Positions 25,159-33,569 of a stretch of DNA of 64,000 nt are shown here, in pieces (the stretch's first letter is position 1; each line of letters begins with the position of its first letter). The stretch is from Wenjunlia tyrosinilytica (lineage in GTDB: Bacteria > Actinomycetota > Actinomycetes > Streptomycetales > Streptomycetaceae), in contig NZ_BMMS01000008.1 in the NCBI RefSeq assembly GCF_014646055.1, positions 185,810-249,809 of the forward strand. Reading direction: 5' to 3'. Below the pieces are notes generated by a model that was not told the DNA's origin, did not search any database, and saw nothing but the letters and a program-made list of their open reading frames with translations. Position numbers and translations under genes: made by a program.

Positions 25159-25375
25159 ATGTCCGGGCATGCCCGCTCGTGGGGCCGGTGCCGACCCGAG
25201 GTTCCCTCCATCGAGCGAAGGCCCTCTGTTCGCTCAGAGCGAACACCTCCCCTGCCCTTTCGGCCTGCGACCCGGCCCCCGGCCCCTCGAATACTCGATT
25301 TCATGTCGGGGCGCCCCTCATGTAATGTTGTCCCCGCAACGCCGCGTGGCGAGAAACCGCAGCGAGGCAGAGCAA

Positions 25376-25448
25376 GCGCTCGTAGCTCAACGGATAGAGC
25401 ATCTGACTACGGATCAGAAGGTTGCAGGTTCGAATCCTGCCGAGCGCA
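25376..25448 (+). tRNA. tRNA-Arg (ACG anticodon)
   Basis: A complete 73-nt tRNA. The acceptor strands are GCGCTCG and CGAGCGC, the D arm contains AGCTCAACGGATAGAGC, the anticodon loop is CTACGGA (ACG, read as ICG), and the TpsiC arm is GCAGG-TTCGAAT-CCTGC. It has been the integration site of an element: a damaged copy of its 3' half and flank recurs at 26705-26775. Confidence 0.95.
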
Positions 25449-25458
25449 CCCCAGGTCA

Positions 25459-25490
25459 AAGCCCCCATGGAGATCACTCCGAGGGGGCTT
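25459..25490 (+). terminator. hairpin directly after tRNA-Arg
   Basis: AAGCCCCC (25459-25466) pairs with GGGGGCTT (25483-25490) followed by CTT. The corresponding bases in the distal att copy (26745-26775) have lost the stem. Confidence 0.65.
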
Positions 25491-25532
25491 CTTCGTGCCG
25501 TGACGGCAGCGAAGTACGGCAACCGCTGATGA

Positions 25533-25745
25533 TCAGCCGAAGAGGTCACCGAGCTTCCGCGGTGCCTCGCGGGTCTGCTCGTCGGTGGCGTGGGCGTAGA
25601 CCTCCAGCGCCATGGCGATCTTGGAGTGGCGAAGGATCTTCTGGGCGACCTTGGGATGCACCTCCAGGGCGACGAGGAGCGAGCTGCATGTGTGCCGGGT
25701 GTCGTGCGGCCGGATCACCCGTGCGCCGGTCTGCCCGTTGAAGAC
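25533..25745 (-). pseudogene. C-terminal fragment of a tyrosine recombinase (integrase)
   Basis: The frame keeps the box II end of a phage-type integrase: VIRPHDTRHTCSSLLVAL (HxxR of the catalytic set), then KVAQKILRHSKIAMALEVY with the second His and the catalytic Tyr in VYAHATDEQ. Upstream of ~25745 the frame becomes meaningless and the N-terminal domain and first Arg box are missing, so the protein cannot be active. It lies 85 bp from tRNA-Arg, reading toward it, as expected for the integrase of an element using that site. Confidence 0.8.
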
Positions 25746-26005
25746 GCGCCACGCTTGCCTTCGGCCTGAGCATCCGAGGCGACGCCACCGGCGGCACCGT
25801 AACGGCAGCACTCCACTCGACCCCGCCTTGTCGGATGAACGGCGTGGGCATGGAGTTGGGGGGTCCAGGAGTGACAAGAGCCTGCTGGAACGTCAACTGT
25901 CGAATTGTCAATAGTCAGAATGGGCTAGTCATTTATTACTGTCGAGAGGAGAATGCTGGGATCGCCACGCGCAGGGCGGCCCCGATGGAACGGAGGGTCA
26001 CACGG

Positions 26006-26224
26006 ATGTCATCGAGTCCCGCACCCAACTCGTCCGAGCCTCAGTCGTCGCCCGGAGGCCCACCAGCCCCCTGGTGGGCCATCGTGTTGCTGATATCCAT
26101 CGCCGTGGCCGCCCACGTCGTGCTCGTCGTGATCGGAAACCAGGACAGCGGCAGTACGGCTGGTTCGCTCGGCGGTCTCCTGACGGGCGTGCTCGCCGTC
26201 TTAGGTCTCGGTCGTAGATCATGA
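26006..26224 (+). CDS. small single-span membrane protein of the decayed element
   Basis: 72 residues from the ATG at 26006, with GGAGGG about nine bases upstream. A Ser/Pro-rich leader precedes one long membrane helix (WWAIVLLISIAVAAHVVLVV) and a Gly/Leu-rich second hydrophobic stretch (GGLLTGVLAVLGLG). Such proteins are frequent in streptomycete integrative elements, where some assist intermycelial spread; that role is not shown here. Confidence 0.6.
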   Translation: MSSSPAPNSSEPQSSPGGPPAPWWAIVLLISIAVAAHVVLVVIGNQDSGSTAGSLGGLLTGVLAVLGLGRRS

Positions 26225-26412
26225 GCAGGTCTTCGACCGGCCAACATCACCAGAAACGGTAAGAAATCGCATCGCCGTGGGGCCTTGAAGAGGCCCTCGG
26301 AGCCGTGTGTCTTGCGACCCCGTGCTGGCTTGGGCCATTTAGTCTCGCCTCATGCCGACTCCACAGAGCTGTTCGGCTACGGTACGTACGGACCACGGAC
26401 ACTGGGGTCAGC

Positions 26413-26577
26413 ATGGCGGACTACGACACGCATGCGAACAACGCTCGAGAGCTGCTCGAAGGAATGAAGTACAGCCGTGCCCACCCGGAGTGGGCCATTG
26501 CGGCTGCTCAAGTCGAGGCGCTTCTCGCACTCGCAGCAGCGATCGCCGACCAGCGAGCGGACCGCGACATCCGATGA
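26413..26577 (+). CDS. 54-aa hypothetical protein of the decayed element
   Basis: The short frame begins MADYDTHANNARELLEGMK and continues with a helical, Ala-rich part (AAAQVEALLALAAAIADQ). The composition is natural, and small proteins of this look are common in actinophages and AICEs. No family is recognised. It ends about 130 bp before the distal att repeat. Confidence 0.5.
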   Translation: MADYDTHANNARELLEGMKYSRAHPEWAIAAAQVEALLALAAAIADQRADRDIR

Positions 26578-26704
26578 GTCGGCGCCAGACCTGACCCGCA
26601 GTACAGCGGCGAATTACGGCAACGACGGCAACCAATCACGAGCGCTGCCGCCGTCGGAGGCCAGGCGACGACCAGCGGCCGTCGATGACCGATCTACTCC
26701 GAGT

Positions 26705-26775
26705 CACGGATCCGAACGTTGCAGGTTCGAATCCTGCCGAGGCGCACCCCAGGTCGAAGTCCCCACGGAGATCAC
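26705..26775 (+). repeat. distal att repeat matching the tRNA-Arg 3' half and flank
   Basis: The bases match 25409-25477 from the anticodon-stem region through the TpsiC arm (GTTGCAGGTTCGAATCCTGC) and ~29 bases beyond the tRNA end, with several substitutions and one inserted G in the acceptor strand (CGAGGCGC against CGAGCGC). The 5' half of the tRNA is absent. This is the far attachment site of the element at 25449. Confidence 0.8.
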
Positions 26776-26809
26776 CCGGGCGGCAGCACCGAGCAAGTCG
26801 GCGTCCGAT

Positions 26810-27325
26810 GTGCTGCACAGGACAGTCGACGAGGTGCGGCACCACGCGGTTCACGAGCCCGCGCGCAAGCGGCCGGTCCGGGAGGCGGCGAAACGGACGC
26901 TCAAGCCCGTCGTCGAGAACGCGGACAAGGGCCCGCGTCAGGTCACCGGGCTCGTCCACGAGGTGACCGGCGTGTCCGTCCCCCTCCCGTCCCACGGGGG
27001 TTCGGGCGACGGCGGCACTCGGCCGACGCCGCACCACCCCCGGCCCGAGCATCCCGGTCACGCCGAGCAGTCGGCCCCGGCCGGTGACGAGGCGCACGCG
27101 GTCCCGGCTCCCATCCACCAGGTGGGCACGGCCGACCAGGCACCGATCCACCACACAGTCGAGCAGGGCACCCGGGACAGCGCCCGGGCCCAGGCTCCAG
27201 CCGATACCCGGTTCGCCCCCGCCAGTGGTCACGCCTCGCAGAGCGCGGTCCCCTCCGCAGGCGATCTGCCCGCCGCCCTTCCCGCCCTTCCCGCGCTGCC
27301 GTCGGCCGGAGCGCTGAACCTCTGA
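26810..27325 (+). pseudogene. 3' part of a gene truncated by the tRNA-Arg element, unknown family
   Basis: The open frame extends left to 26477 but its first ~100 codons are translated att/tRNA sequence, so the natural 5' end was lost or the true start is internal (GTG at 26810). The remaining ~170 residues begin VLHRTVDEVRHHAVHEPA, continue with KRTLKPVVENADKGPRQV and end in a His/Pro/Ala-rich tail (LPALPALPSAGALNL). Streptomycete proteins of this flavour are secreted or regulatory, but I cannot name it. It may still be expressed from the internal GTG. Confidence 0.4.
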
Positions 27326-27346
27326 TCGCTTCCGCATCCTGACAAC

Positions 27347-27374
27347 GGGCGGTCCCACGGTTGTGGGGCCGCCC
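27347..27374 (+). terminator. terminator hairpin
   Basis: GGGCGGTCCCAC (27347-27358) pairs with GTGGGGCCGCCC (27363-27374) with one mismatch and a 4-nt loop, 22 bases after the stop at 27325. Confidence 0.65.
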
Positions 27375-27419
27375 GGTCGTCGTTCGACCTAGAATGCAAG
27401 GCGCCTACGGGGGGTGCGG

Positions 27420-27803
27420 ATGCGACGGCGGTTCTTCTTCGAATGCGACGGCCAGAGGCTCAGCTGCCTTGCCGCGGAACCGGACCGAGGAGAAGTACGA
27501 GGCGAAGCAGTTGAGGGCGGCGCGCCAAGGAGCGCACTGGTGCTCCATGGGGCCGGCAAGGGAAGCGAGGAACGGCTCGTCGAGCCCATGGAGGATCTCG
27601 TCGCCGACGGTTGCCGCGCCTTCGCCTTCGACTTCTCCCGGCACGGTGACAGCACCGGTGAGCTGAGTGTCGCCCGGGGCCTCAGTGCCCGTCGGACTTC
27701 GCGCACCTCGTGTTCGAGGAGGCCGTCCACCAGCTCGGCCGCTGGTTCGGCGAGAACCCGTCCGAGCGTCGCCGCTTCGCCGGCGCCCCGCTCCGCCCCT
27801 GAC
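27420..27803 (+). pseudogene. alpha/beta-hydrolase 5' fragment joined to an unrelated 3' fragment
   Basis: From the ATG at 27420 the frame encodes the N-terminal strands of an alpha/beta hydrolase: SALVLHGAGKGSEERLVEP with the oxyanion HG motif, then GCRAFAFDFSRHGDSTGE. After ~27675 that frame loses sense. Another frame (27693-27803) reads SDFAHLVFEEAVHQLGRWF and ends at a TGA, a natural-looking C-terminus of some other gene. The nucleophile Ser elbow is absent. I read this as two gene stubs fused by deletion. Confidence 0.6.
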
Positions 27804-27977
27804 GCCGTGGAAGCCGTCGAGCCGTCCAGCCGTCAGGCGGTTGAGCCGTTGAGCCGTTGAGCCCTAGAAGCCCTTGAACCGCGCCGCCACCCCATCCGTG
27901 ACAGGACCACGGGGCGGACGGCCGCAGAGCGGAGGAGCCTTGGCCACCGAAGACGCGCTGCCGGTCGGGGGACGGCA

Positions 27978-29723
27978 GTGAAACGGGGGAACGGGGGCGC
28001 CGCCGCGGTGTTCCGGGGAGCGCGCGATGTGCTGCTGGCGCATCCCGAGGACTTGGACGCCGCGCGGTCGGCGTTTCCGTGCCGGGAGCTGGCCGCCCTG
28101 ACGGAGTTCAACTGGGCGCTCGACTGGTTCGACCGCCTCGCCGAGGGGAAGGGCCGGGCGACGGCCCTGCACCTCGTCGGTGAGCACGGGGACGAGACGG
28201 TGTCGTTCACCCGGCTCGCCGAGCGCTCGGGTCAAGTCGCCTGCCATCTGCGCTCTCTCGGTGTCCGCCGCGGCGATCCGGTGCTGCTCGCTCCCGGGTC
28301 GGGCCCGGCGGTCTGGGAAGCCACCCTCGCTGTCATCAAGCTCGGGGCCGTCGCCGTGCCCGCGCGCGTCGACGCGAGCGCCGCCGAGTTCGCGGAAAGG
28401 ATCGCCCGGGCCGGGGTGCGGCACGTCGTGGCCGCCGCCGACTCGGCGCCCCGCTTCGGAAACGGGCCGTGGACGCGCGTGGCCGTGGGCGGCGAGGTGC
28501 GCGGCTGGGAGCGCTACGAGGACTGCCGGGCCATCGAGGAGACCTTCCAGCCGGACGGGCCGACCCCCTCCGACGCCCCCCTCGTGTGCTTCCTCACCTC
28601 CGGCACCACGGGCCGCCCCAAGATGGTCGTCCACACCCACGGCGGCTACCCCGTCGGACAGCTGACCACCATGTACTGGAACGGGCTGCGGCCGGGCGAC
28701 CGGCATCTCAACGCCGCCGTGCCCGGCACCGCCGAGCATGTCTGGGGCTCGATCCTGGCGCCGTGGAACGCCGGGGCCACCGTCGTGGGCGTCACCTTGC
28801 CGGACCGGATCCTCGACGCGCGGGATGTGCTCGATGTGCTGCGCACGCGCGAGGTGACCACGTGCTGTGCGCCACCCTCCGTCTGGCACGCCATCGGCCG
28901 TGAACGTCTGGGCAAGCGCCCCGAGTGGCTGCGCGAGGCGGTCTCGACCGGGGAACGGCTCGACCCTCGGCTGGTCGAGGCCGTCCTGGAGGCCTGGGAT
29001 GTGCGGGTCCGTGAGGGCTACGGGCAAACGGAGACGGTGGTGCAGGTGGGTGTGCCACCGGGGCGGTCCCCCGACCCGGCGCTGCGGTCGATGGGCTGGC
29101 CCCTGCCGGGATGCCCGGTGGGGCTGCTCGATTCGCCGTCCTCGCTGTTCGGAGAGCCGGGTGAGTCTTCGGGCGAGCCAGGTGAGACGGGGGAGCCGGG
29201 GGAGCCGGGGGAGATCGTCGTCGAGCTGCGGGAGGGTTCGCTCGGCCTGATGTCCGGGTACGCCGGAGACCTCGAGCGGACGGCCCGGGCGCGGTCCGGC
29301 GGGCGGTACCGGACGGGGGACCTGGCCGTCCCTGCCGATGACGGGAGCTGGCGGTACGCGGGGCGGGCGGAGGATGTGTTCCGGTCGTCCGATCAGCTGA
29401 TCATTCCGCTGGAGCTCGAGGATGTGCTGGTCCGTCACCCGGCGGTGGTGGAAGCGGCGGTGGTGGCCTTCCCCGATTCGGTCGCGGGCTGGACTCCCAA
29501 GGCGTTCCTCGTCCTGGAGGAGGGGCGGTCGGCGGACCAGGAGCTGGCGGCCGACGTCTTCGACCTGGTCAGGCGGGAGCTGTCCCCGGAGAAGTGGGTG
29601 CGGGTGGTGGAGTTCATGGGGGCGCTCCCCCGGACGGCGACGGGCAAGGTGCGCCGGTCGGCGCTGCGGGCCGCACCCCGAACCCGGGGAGGCCCCGAGT
29701 ACCGGATGCGGTCCGCGTTGTAA
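27978..29723 (+). CDS. AMP-forming acyl/aryl-CoA ligase (benzoate-CoA-ligase-like)
   Basis: 581 residues, with a GTG start. The adenylation core is intact: FLTSGTTGRPKMVVHTHGG at ~205, VREGYGQTETVVQVG at ~345, the YRTGDLAVPADDGSW hinge at ~440 and the C-terminal LPRTATGKVRRSAL with the catalytic Lys. The spacing resembles benzoate/medium-chain acyl-CoA ligases. An unusual Gly/Glu/Pro repeat (GEPGESSGEPGETGEPGEP) is inserted near residue 395. The start overlaps as GTGA the stop of a 13-codon mini frame (27940-27981) that has a strong AGCGGAGGAG site and a TTG start, suggesting translational coupling to a leader. Confidence 0.85.
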   Translation: MKRGNGGAAAVFRGARDVLLAHPEDLDAARSAFPCRELAALTEFNWALDWFDRLAEGKGRATALHLVGEHGDETVSFTRLAERSGQVACHLRSLGVRRGDPVLLAPGSGPAVWEATLAVIKLGAVAVPARVDASAAEFAERIARAGVRHVVAAADSAPRFGNGPWTRVAVGGEVRGWERYEDCRAIEETFQPDGPTPSDAPLVCFLTSGTTGRPKMVVHTHGGYPVGQLTTMYWNGLRPGDRHLNAAVPGTAEHVWGSILAPWNAGATVVGVTLPDRILDARDVLDVLRTREVTTCCAPPSVWHAIGRERLGKRPEWLREAVSTGERLDPRLVEAVLEAWDVRVREGYGQTETVVQVGVPPGRSPDPALRSMGWPLPGCPVGLLDSPSSLFGEPGESSGEPGETGEPGEPGEIVVELREGSLGLMSGYAGDLERTARARSGGRYRTGDLAVPADDGSWRYAGRAEDVFRSSDQLIIPLELEDVLVRHPAVVEAAVVAFPDSVAGWTPKAFLVLEEGRSADQELAADVFDLVRRELSPEKWVRVVEFMGALPRTATGKVRRSALRAAPRTRGGPEYRMRSAL

Positions 29724-29763
29724 CGGTCTCAAGCCCGGGCGGCGGCGGCCACCCACCGCACAC

Positions 29764-29828
29764 GCCCGCCACCGCATGCCCGCCACCGCATGCCCGCCAC
29801 CGCATGCCCGCCACCGCGCCCTTGCCAC
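29764..29828. repeat. 14-bp tandem repeat, about four copies
   Basis: The unit CCGCATGCCCGCCA is repeated head to tail between the convergent acyl-CoA ligase and acetyltransferase genes, then decays into GCGCCCTTGCCACCGC. It is not in a gene and has no spacer structure. Confidence 0.65.
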
Positions 29829-29853
29829 CGCGCCCCGGCGACGGCGCGCCGCT

Positions 29854-30318
29854 TCAGCGGCCGGCGTACACGACCGCGTCGGCCGGGAAGGGCCACTCCC
29901 TCACCAGCCAGTCGCTGACCGCCTCGTACAAAGGCGCGTCCAGTTCCGCGTGGTCCGCCCGCACCCAGGAGCGCACATCGACCTCGCCCTCCTTCTTCCT
30001 GGAGGGGTAGATGTAGAGGCAGCCGATGACGTCACCACTGCCGGGCTCCAGGACGGTGTAGGTGAAGCCGGTGCGCCGCTCGAAGTCATCGGCGTGCCGC
30101 ACCAGGTCGTCGAGGTTCCGCTCGAGCGGCATCCCCTCGGCCGGGGGCCAGTCCCGGCTCTCGAAGCCCGGGGTCGAGCGGATGTGGTCGATGCTCGAGG
30201 TCCATGCGGCATGGTCTGCCTCGTTGTGCTGCCCGCCCAGGGGCTCGAGGCGGAAACGGTCGGTCGCCAGCTCGCGGGGGGCGGTGAAGCCGTCGGGTAC
30301 GAAAGGGTTCGCGGACAT
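29854..30318 (-). CDS. GNAT-family N-acetyltransferase
   Basis: 154 residues from the ATG at 30318. The N-terminus has RFRLEPLGGQHNEADHAAW, an acceptor-side helix, and the core strand FTYTVLEPGSGDVIGCLYIYP matches motif D/A of GNAT enzymes. The acetyl-CoA pyrophosphate loop is weak, since the usual RGxGxG is replaced by a region around RSWVRADHAELDAPLY, as in many GNATs annotated only by fold. It is cytoplasmic with unknown substrate, and monocistronic between a repeat and the divergent L,D-transpeptidase. Confidence 0.7.
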   Translation of the reverse strand: MSANPFVPDGFTAPRELATDRFRLEPLGGQHNEADHAAWTSSIDHIRSTPGFESRDWPPAEGMPLERNLDDLVRHADDFERRTGFTYTVLEPGSGDVIGCLYIYPSRKKEGEVDVRSWVRADHAELDAPLYEAVSDWLVREWPFPADAVVYAGR

Positions 30319-30581
30319 GGGCGCAGGCTAATTCGGGGAACTCCCGCTTCCACCTACCTTTGTCCCCGTCCTGCACCGCGTTGATCGCGACCGGGTGCTC
30401 GTAGCAGTCGGCGAGGCGCGCCGATCCCAGGAGCGACGAGGTCCAGCGCGCCCCGCGGGCCCTCTTCCCGGACCTCGTACCGCGCATGTCGTAGGACCGC
30501 GGCGGCTGCAACCTTTCCCCACCCGTTGGCGTCAGTACGGGAGCAAGACCCAACTGGGGGGTTCGGGGGAAGGAAAGTCTG

Positions 30582-31793
30582 TTGATCTTCAAGGATTCGG
30601 GGCGCGGCGCGCGCGTCCTCGCGGCTTCGTTCGTCGGTGTCGCGTTGCTGGCCGGGTGCTCGTCCGGGTCCGGTTCGGGGGACGGCAAGGCGAAGTCGGT
30701 CAACGCCGGCAAGGGGACCGCGGCGCAGGTGACCGTCACACCGGGCGGCGCCAAGTCCAAGGACGTCGACCCGGGGCAGACGGTGAAGGTGGCCGTCGAG
30801 CACGGCTCCCTGACGTCGGTCGAGGTCGCCCCGGCCAAGGGTGAGGGCGCCGAGGTGACCGGGGCGTGGGGCAAGGGCCGGCAGAGCTGGCACTCGAACC
30901 GCACGATGACGCCCGGCACCACCTACGTCGTCAATGTCGTCGCGACCAACGCGGCCGGTGACCGCACCAAGGCCCGCAAGACCTTCACCACCAGGACGCC
31001 GCAGCTGTTCAACAGCGTCAATGTCGTCCCGTCCAACGGCGCGGTGGTGGGCGTCGGCCAGCCCGTCTCCATTGCGTTCGAGCAGCCCGTGAAGGACAGG
31101 GCGGCGGTCGAGCGCAGCCTGTCGGTCACCACCTCCCCCAAGGTCGAGGGCTCCTGGGGCTGGGTGCGCGATCCGCTGACGGGTGTCGAGCGGGTGGACT
31201 GGCGGCCCAAGGAGTACTGGGCCAAGGGCACGAAGGTGACCATGCGCGCCCACCTCAGCGGTGTGAACACCGGCGGGGGCCGCTATCTGCGCCGTGATGT
31301 CACGACCACGTTCACCATCGGTACCGCCCGCGTCTCCAAGGTGGACCTGAAGAAGCACACCCTGGAGATCTTCGAGGACGGTACGAAGATCCGCACCATC
31401 CCCGTCTCCGGCGGCCAGGACCGCTACCCGACCTGGAACGGCACGATGGTCGTCCTCGACAAGGCGTCGATGGTCCATATGACCTCCCAGTCGGTCAACA
31501 TCACCGACACGTACGACAAGAATGTGCCGTGGGCGGTCCACCTCACGACCTCCGGGACGTATGCGCACGCGGCGCCGTGGAACGAGCCGCTGGGCTACTT
31601 CGGCCGCGTGAACATGAGCCATGGCTGCGTCGGGATGTCGGGCGCCAACGGCAAGTGGTTCTTCGAGCGGGCCGTGCGCGGTGACGTCGTGGAGGTCACC
31701 GGCTCGATCAGGGCCACCGTCTCCACGGGGAACGGCTTCGGCGACTGGAACCCGACCTTCGAGGAGTGGAGCGCGCTCAGCGCCCTGAAGTGA
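30582..31793 (+). CDS. lipoprotein L,D-transpeptidase (YkuD) with Ig-like domain
   Basis: 403 residues from the TTG at 30582, which has GGAAGGAAAG about four bases upstream. A lipoprotein signal ends in the lipobox LLAGC (Cys ~25). Two Ig-like domains follow (~45-145 and ~145-250, with FTTRTPQLFNSVNVVPSNG), then the YkuD catalytic domain (~255-370) with the His and Cys of HAAPW and SHGCVGMS. Enzymes of this architecture (LdtMt2 type) make 3-3 cross-links in actinobacterial peptidoglycan outside the membrane. It converges with the membrane partner of the ECF factor, overlapping it by 17 bp. Confidence 0.9.
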   Translation: MIFKDSGRGARVLAASFVGVALLAGCSSGSGSGDGKAKSVNAGKGTAAQVTVTPGGAKSKDVDPGQTVKVAVEHGSLTSVEVAPAKGEGAEVTGAWGKGRQSWHSNRTMTPGTTYVVNVVATNAAGDRTKARKTFTTRTPQLFNSVNVVPSNGAVVGVGQPVSIAFEQPVKDRAAVERSLSVTTSPKVEGSWGWVRDPLTGVERVDWRPKEYWAKGTKVTMRAHLSGVNTGGGRYLRRDVTTTFTIGTARVSKVDLKKHTLEIFEDGTKIRTIPVSGGQDRYPTWNGTMVVLDKASMVHMTSQSVNITDTYDKNVPWAVHLTTSGTYAHAAPWNEPLGYFGRVNMSHGCVGMSGANGKWFFERAVRGDVVEVTGSIRATVSTGNGFGDWNPTFEEWSALSALK

Positions 31794-32601
31794 CCCGGCC
31801 CTTGTCCCCGACCACCCCCTCGCAGTAGCGGGTGACGCGCCGCTCTTCCCCGGCCGCCCGGATCAACCGGTCCAGGTCGGCACGGGGGAGGGTGCGCGGT
31901 GGTGTCAGGCGCAGATACGAGCCGCACAGCTCGGCGAGTGAGGGCGGTGGGGTGCCGGTGGCGCTGCCCGGACCGCCGCGGTCGTCGGGAGTGACGCGGG
32001 CGTCGGGAGTGACGCGGGCGTCGGTGGTCCCGGGGCCCGTGGGCGTCACCGGGTCCAGCAGAGGGCGGACCGGTCGGGACGGGTCTCCTGGCGCTGAGGC
32101 ATGGCCGCTCGCGGGTATGGCGGTCCGCGCCTGGCCGCCGCCCATCCACCCGGCGAGGACGACCCCGATCGAGGCGGCGCAGGCGAAGGCCAGCGCGATG
32201 GCGCCGACGGTTCCTCGAGACCGTCTTCGGCCAGTGCGCACCGGCTCGGAAAGGCCCTGCTCCAGGGCCTGCCTCCGGGACCGGCGCCCGGCAAGGGCAC
32301 TACAGGACCGGCCCTGGGCTCCTTTCCCCCGGTACCGCCCCGCTGCCCGTACCCACCGGGACCCGACGACCGAGCGTTTCCCCGGCGACCGGCCCGCCGC
32401 ACGCTCCCGCCGCACCTGCCGGAACTCGGCAAGCGCCGCACTCTCGCCGGACAACTCGCTCTCGCGGCCCGGACCTGCGGCTGCGGCGAGGACCGCGGCG
32501 AGGGCATCCATGCCGGCCTGACCGTCGAGCCGTGCTTCACGCAGCAACTCCTGTGCTGACGCTCGGCGCCGCTCGAGCCGCCGGGGACGGTGTGCGCTCA
32601 T
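31777..32601 (-). CDS. single-span membrane protein coupled to the ECF sigma factor (putative anti-sigma)
   Basis: 274 residues. A basic, Arg-rich cytoplasmic part (~1-130) with AGMDALAAVLAAAAG is followed by one membrane helix (GAIALAFACAASIGVVLAGWM) and an extracytoplasmic Pro/Thr/Asp-rich region with repeats of DARVTPDARVTPDDR, ending in a helical AELCGSYLRLTPP segment. Its ATG overlaps the sigma stop as ATGA. A zinc-binding HxxxCxxC anti-sigma motif is not visible, so the anti-sigma role is inferred from position and topology only. Confidence 0.65.
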   Translation of the reverse strand: MSAHRPRRLERRRASAQELLREARLDGQAGMDALAAVLAAAAGPGRESELSGESAALAEFRQVRRERAAGRSPGKRSVVGSRWVRAAGRYRGKGAQGRSCSALAGRRSRRQALEQGLSEPVRTGRRRSRGTVGAIALAFACAASIGVVLAGWMGGGQARTAIPASGHASAPGDPSRPVRPLLDPVTPTGPGTTDARVTPDARVTPDDRGGPGSATGTPPPSLAELCGSYLRLTPPRTLPRADLDRLIRAAGEERRVTRYCEGVVGDKGRVTSGR

Positions 32602-33362
32602 CTCAAGTCATTAAGCGTTCTAGAACCAGTTCCTGTCACGTCTTCCGCAGGACTTCCTGAATTCCCTTCAACTGCGGGAGATCCTGCGCCACGCCGTCCA
32701 CCCGCGGCAGATCCTGATGAGTTGGCCCCTGACCCCGAAGCCCCCGTTCCCTTGGCCCCCGACGCCGAAGCCCCCGACGCGCTCGGCGCCCCCAGCAGCT
32801 TGGCGAGCCTGCGCAGCCCCCGGTGGGCCGCCGACCGCACCGCGCCGGTCCGCTTCCCCAGTATCCGTGCGGTGGTCTCGACATCGAGGTCGAGCACTAT
32901 GCGCAGCACCAGCGCCTCGGCCTGGTCGCGCGGCAGCCGCGCGAGCAGCGCCACGGCCTCGTCCGTTCCTATGGACTCCAGTACCGCCTCGGCGGTGTTC
33001 TCCACCGCGGCCCGGGTGCCGACGAGGTCCTCCACGCGGGTGTCGGCGACCGGCCGCCGCTGCACCTTGCGCAGGTGGTCGATGGCGCGGTTGCGGGCGA
33101 TCGTCGTCGTCCAGGCGCGGAAGTCGTCGGCTCCGCCGCTGAACGAGCCCATCCCGCGCACGATCTGCACCCAGCTGTCCGAGGCCACGTCCTCGGCCTC
33201 CTCGCCCACGAGCGTGCGTAAGTACCGCAGAATGCCCGGTTGCAGCGCCCGGTAGACCACTCGGAAGCCGTCCTCGTCGCCTTCGCGTGCTGCGTGGACG
33301 GCGGCGGCGAGGTCGTCGTCGTCGCCCACGGTCCCGGCACGTGTCTCGTACACCCAGGACAT
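32598..33362 (-). CDS. ECF RNA polymerase sigma factor with low-complexity C-terminal tail
   Basis: 254 residues from the ATG at 33362 (MSWVYETRAG). Region 2 is at ~25-95 (ALQPGILRYLRTLVGEEAEDVASDSWVQ with the DxW element) and region 4 at ~135-190 (LPRDQAEALVLRIVLDLDV, LGKRTGAVRSAAHRGLRRL). About 65 residues of Gly/Ser/Ala repeats (ASGASASGAKGTGASGSG) extend past region 4, unusual for ECF factors. It is followed without a gap by the membrane protein at 31777, the normal layout of a sigma/anti-sigma pair. Confidence 0.85.
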   Translation of the reverse strand: MSWVYETRAGTVGDDDDLAAAVHAAREGDEDGFRVVYRALQPGILRYLRTLVGEEAEDVASDSWVQIVRGMGSFSGGADDFRAWTTTIARNRAIDHLRKVQRRPVADTRVEDLVGTRAAVENTAEAVLESIGTDEAVALLARLPRDQAEALVLRIVLDLDVETTARILGKRTGAVRSAAHRGLRRLAKLLGAPSASGASASGAKGTGASGSGANSSGSAAGGRRGAGSPAVEGNSGSPAEDVTGTGSRTLNDLR

Positions 33363-33569
33363 GATGAAGCATCCGCTGAGCAGGGCGGAAGGTCGGGGCA
33401 GGACACTGGCCGGTACGGACGACGGGCCCGACCATGATCGGCCAAAGTCATCGTCTCGCCCGTATCGCCCGGTACCTTGCGAATCGGATATGACTATTTC
33501 AATGGGCAACCAGTTCCCCTACGCTTCGCCGAAGGCATCAGGCCTGAGGTACAGCACATGGGGGGAACC

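Larger units (their letters stand above)
25449..26775. mobile_element. decayed integrative element in tRNA-Arg(ACG)
   Basis: It is bounded by the intact tRNA-Arg on the left and by a ~70-bp imperfect repeat of the tRNA 3' half plus its downstream flank on the right. It contains the C-terminal piece of a tyrosine recombinase pointing toward the tRNA, a small membrane protein and a 54-aa protein. At 1.3 kb it is only a stub of a once larger element; transfer and replication genes are gone. Orientation and position of the integrase next to the tRNA are as in typical AICEs or prophages. Confidence 0.7.

Noticed and set aside
26705..26775. possible second tRNA-Arg
   Set aside because: The D arm, 5' acceptor strand and 5' anticodon strand are absent and the 3' acceptor strand has an inserted base. 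It is an attachment-site copy.
27864..29828. 654-codon frame antisense to the acyl-CoA ligase
   Set aside because: The plus strand has all adenylation motifs in order. The antisense product has no recognisable feature.
29764..29828. possible CRISPR or iteron array
   Set aside because: The unit is 14 bp with no spacers and only about four copies, in a 130-bp gap between convergent genes. It is a plain tandem repeat.
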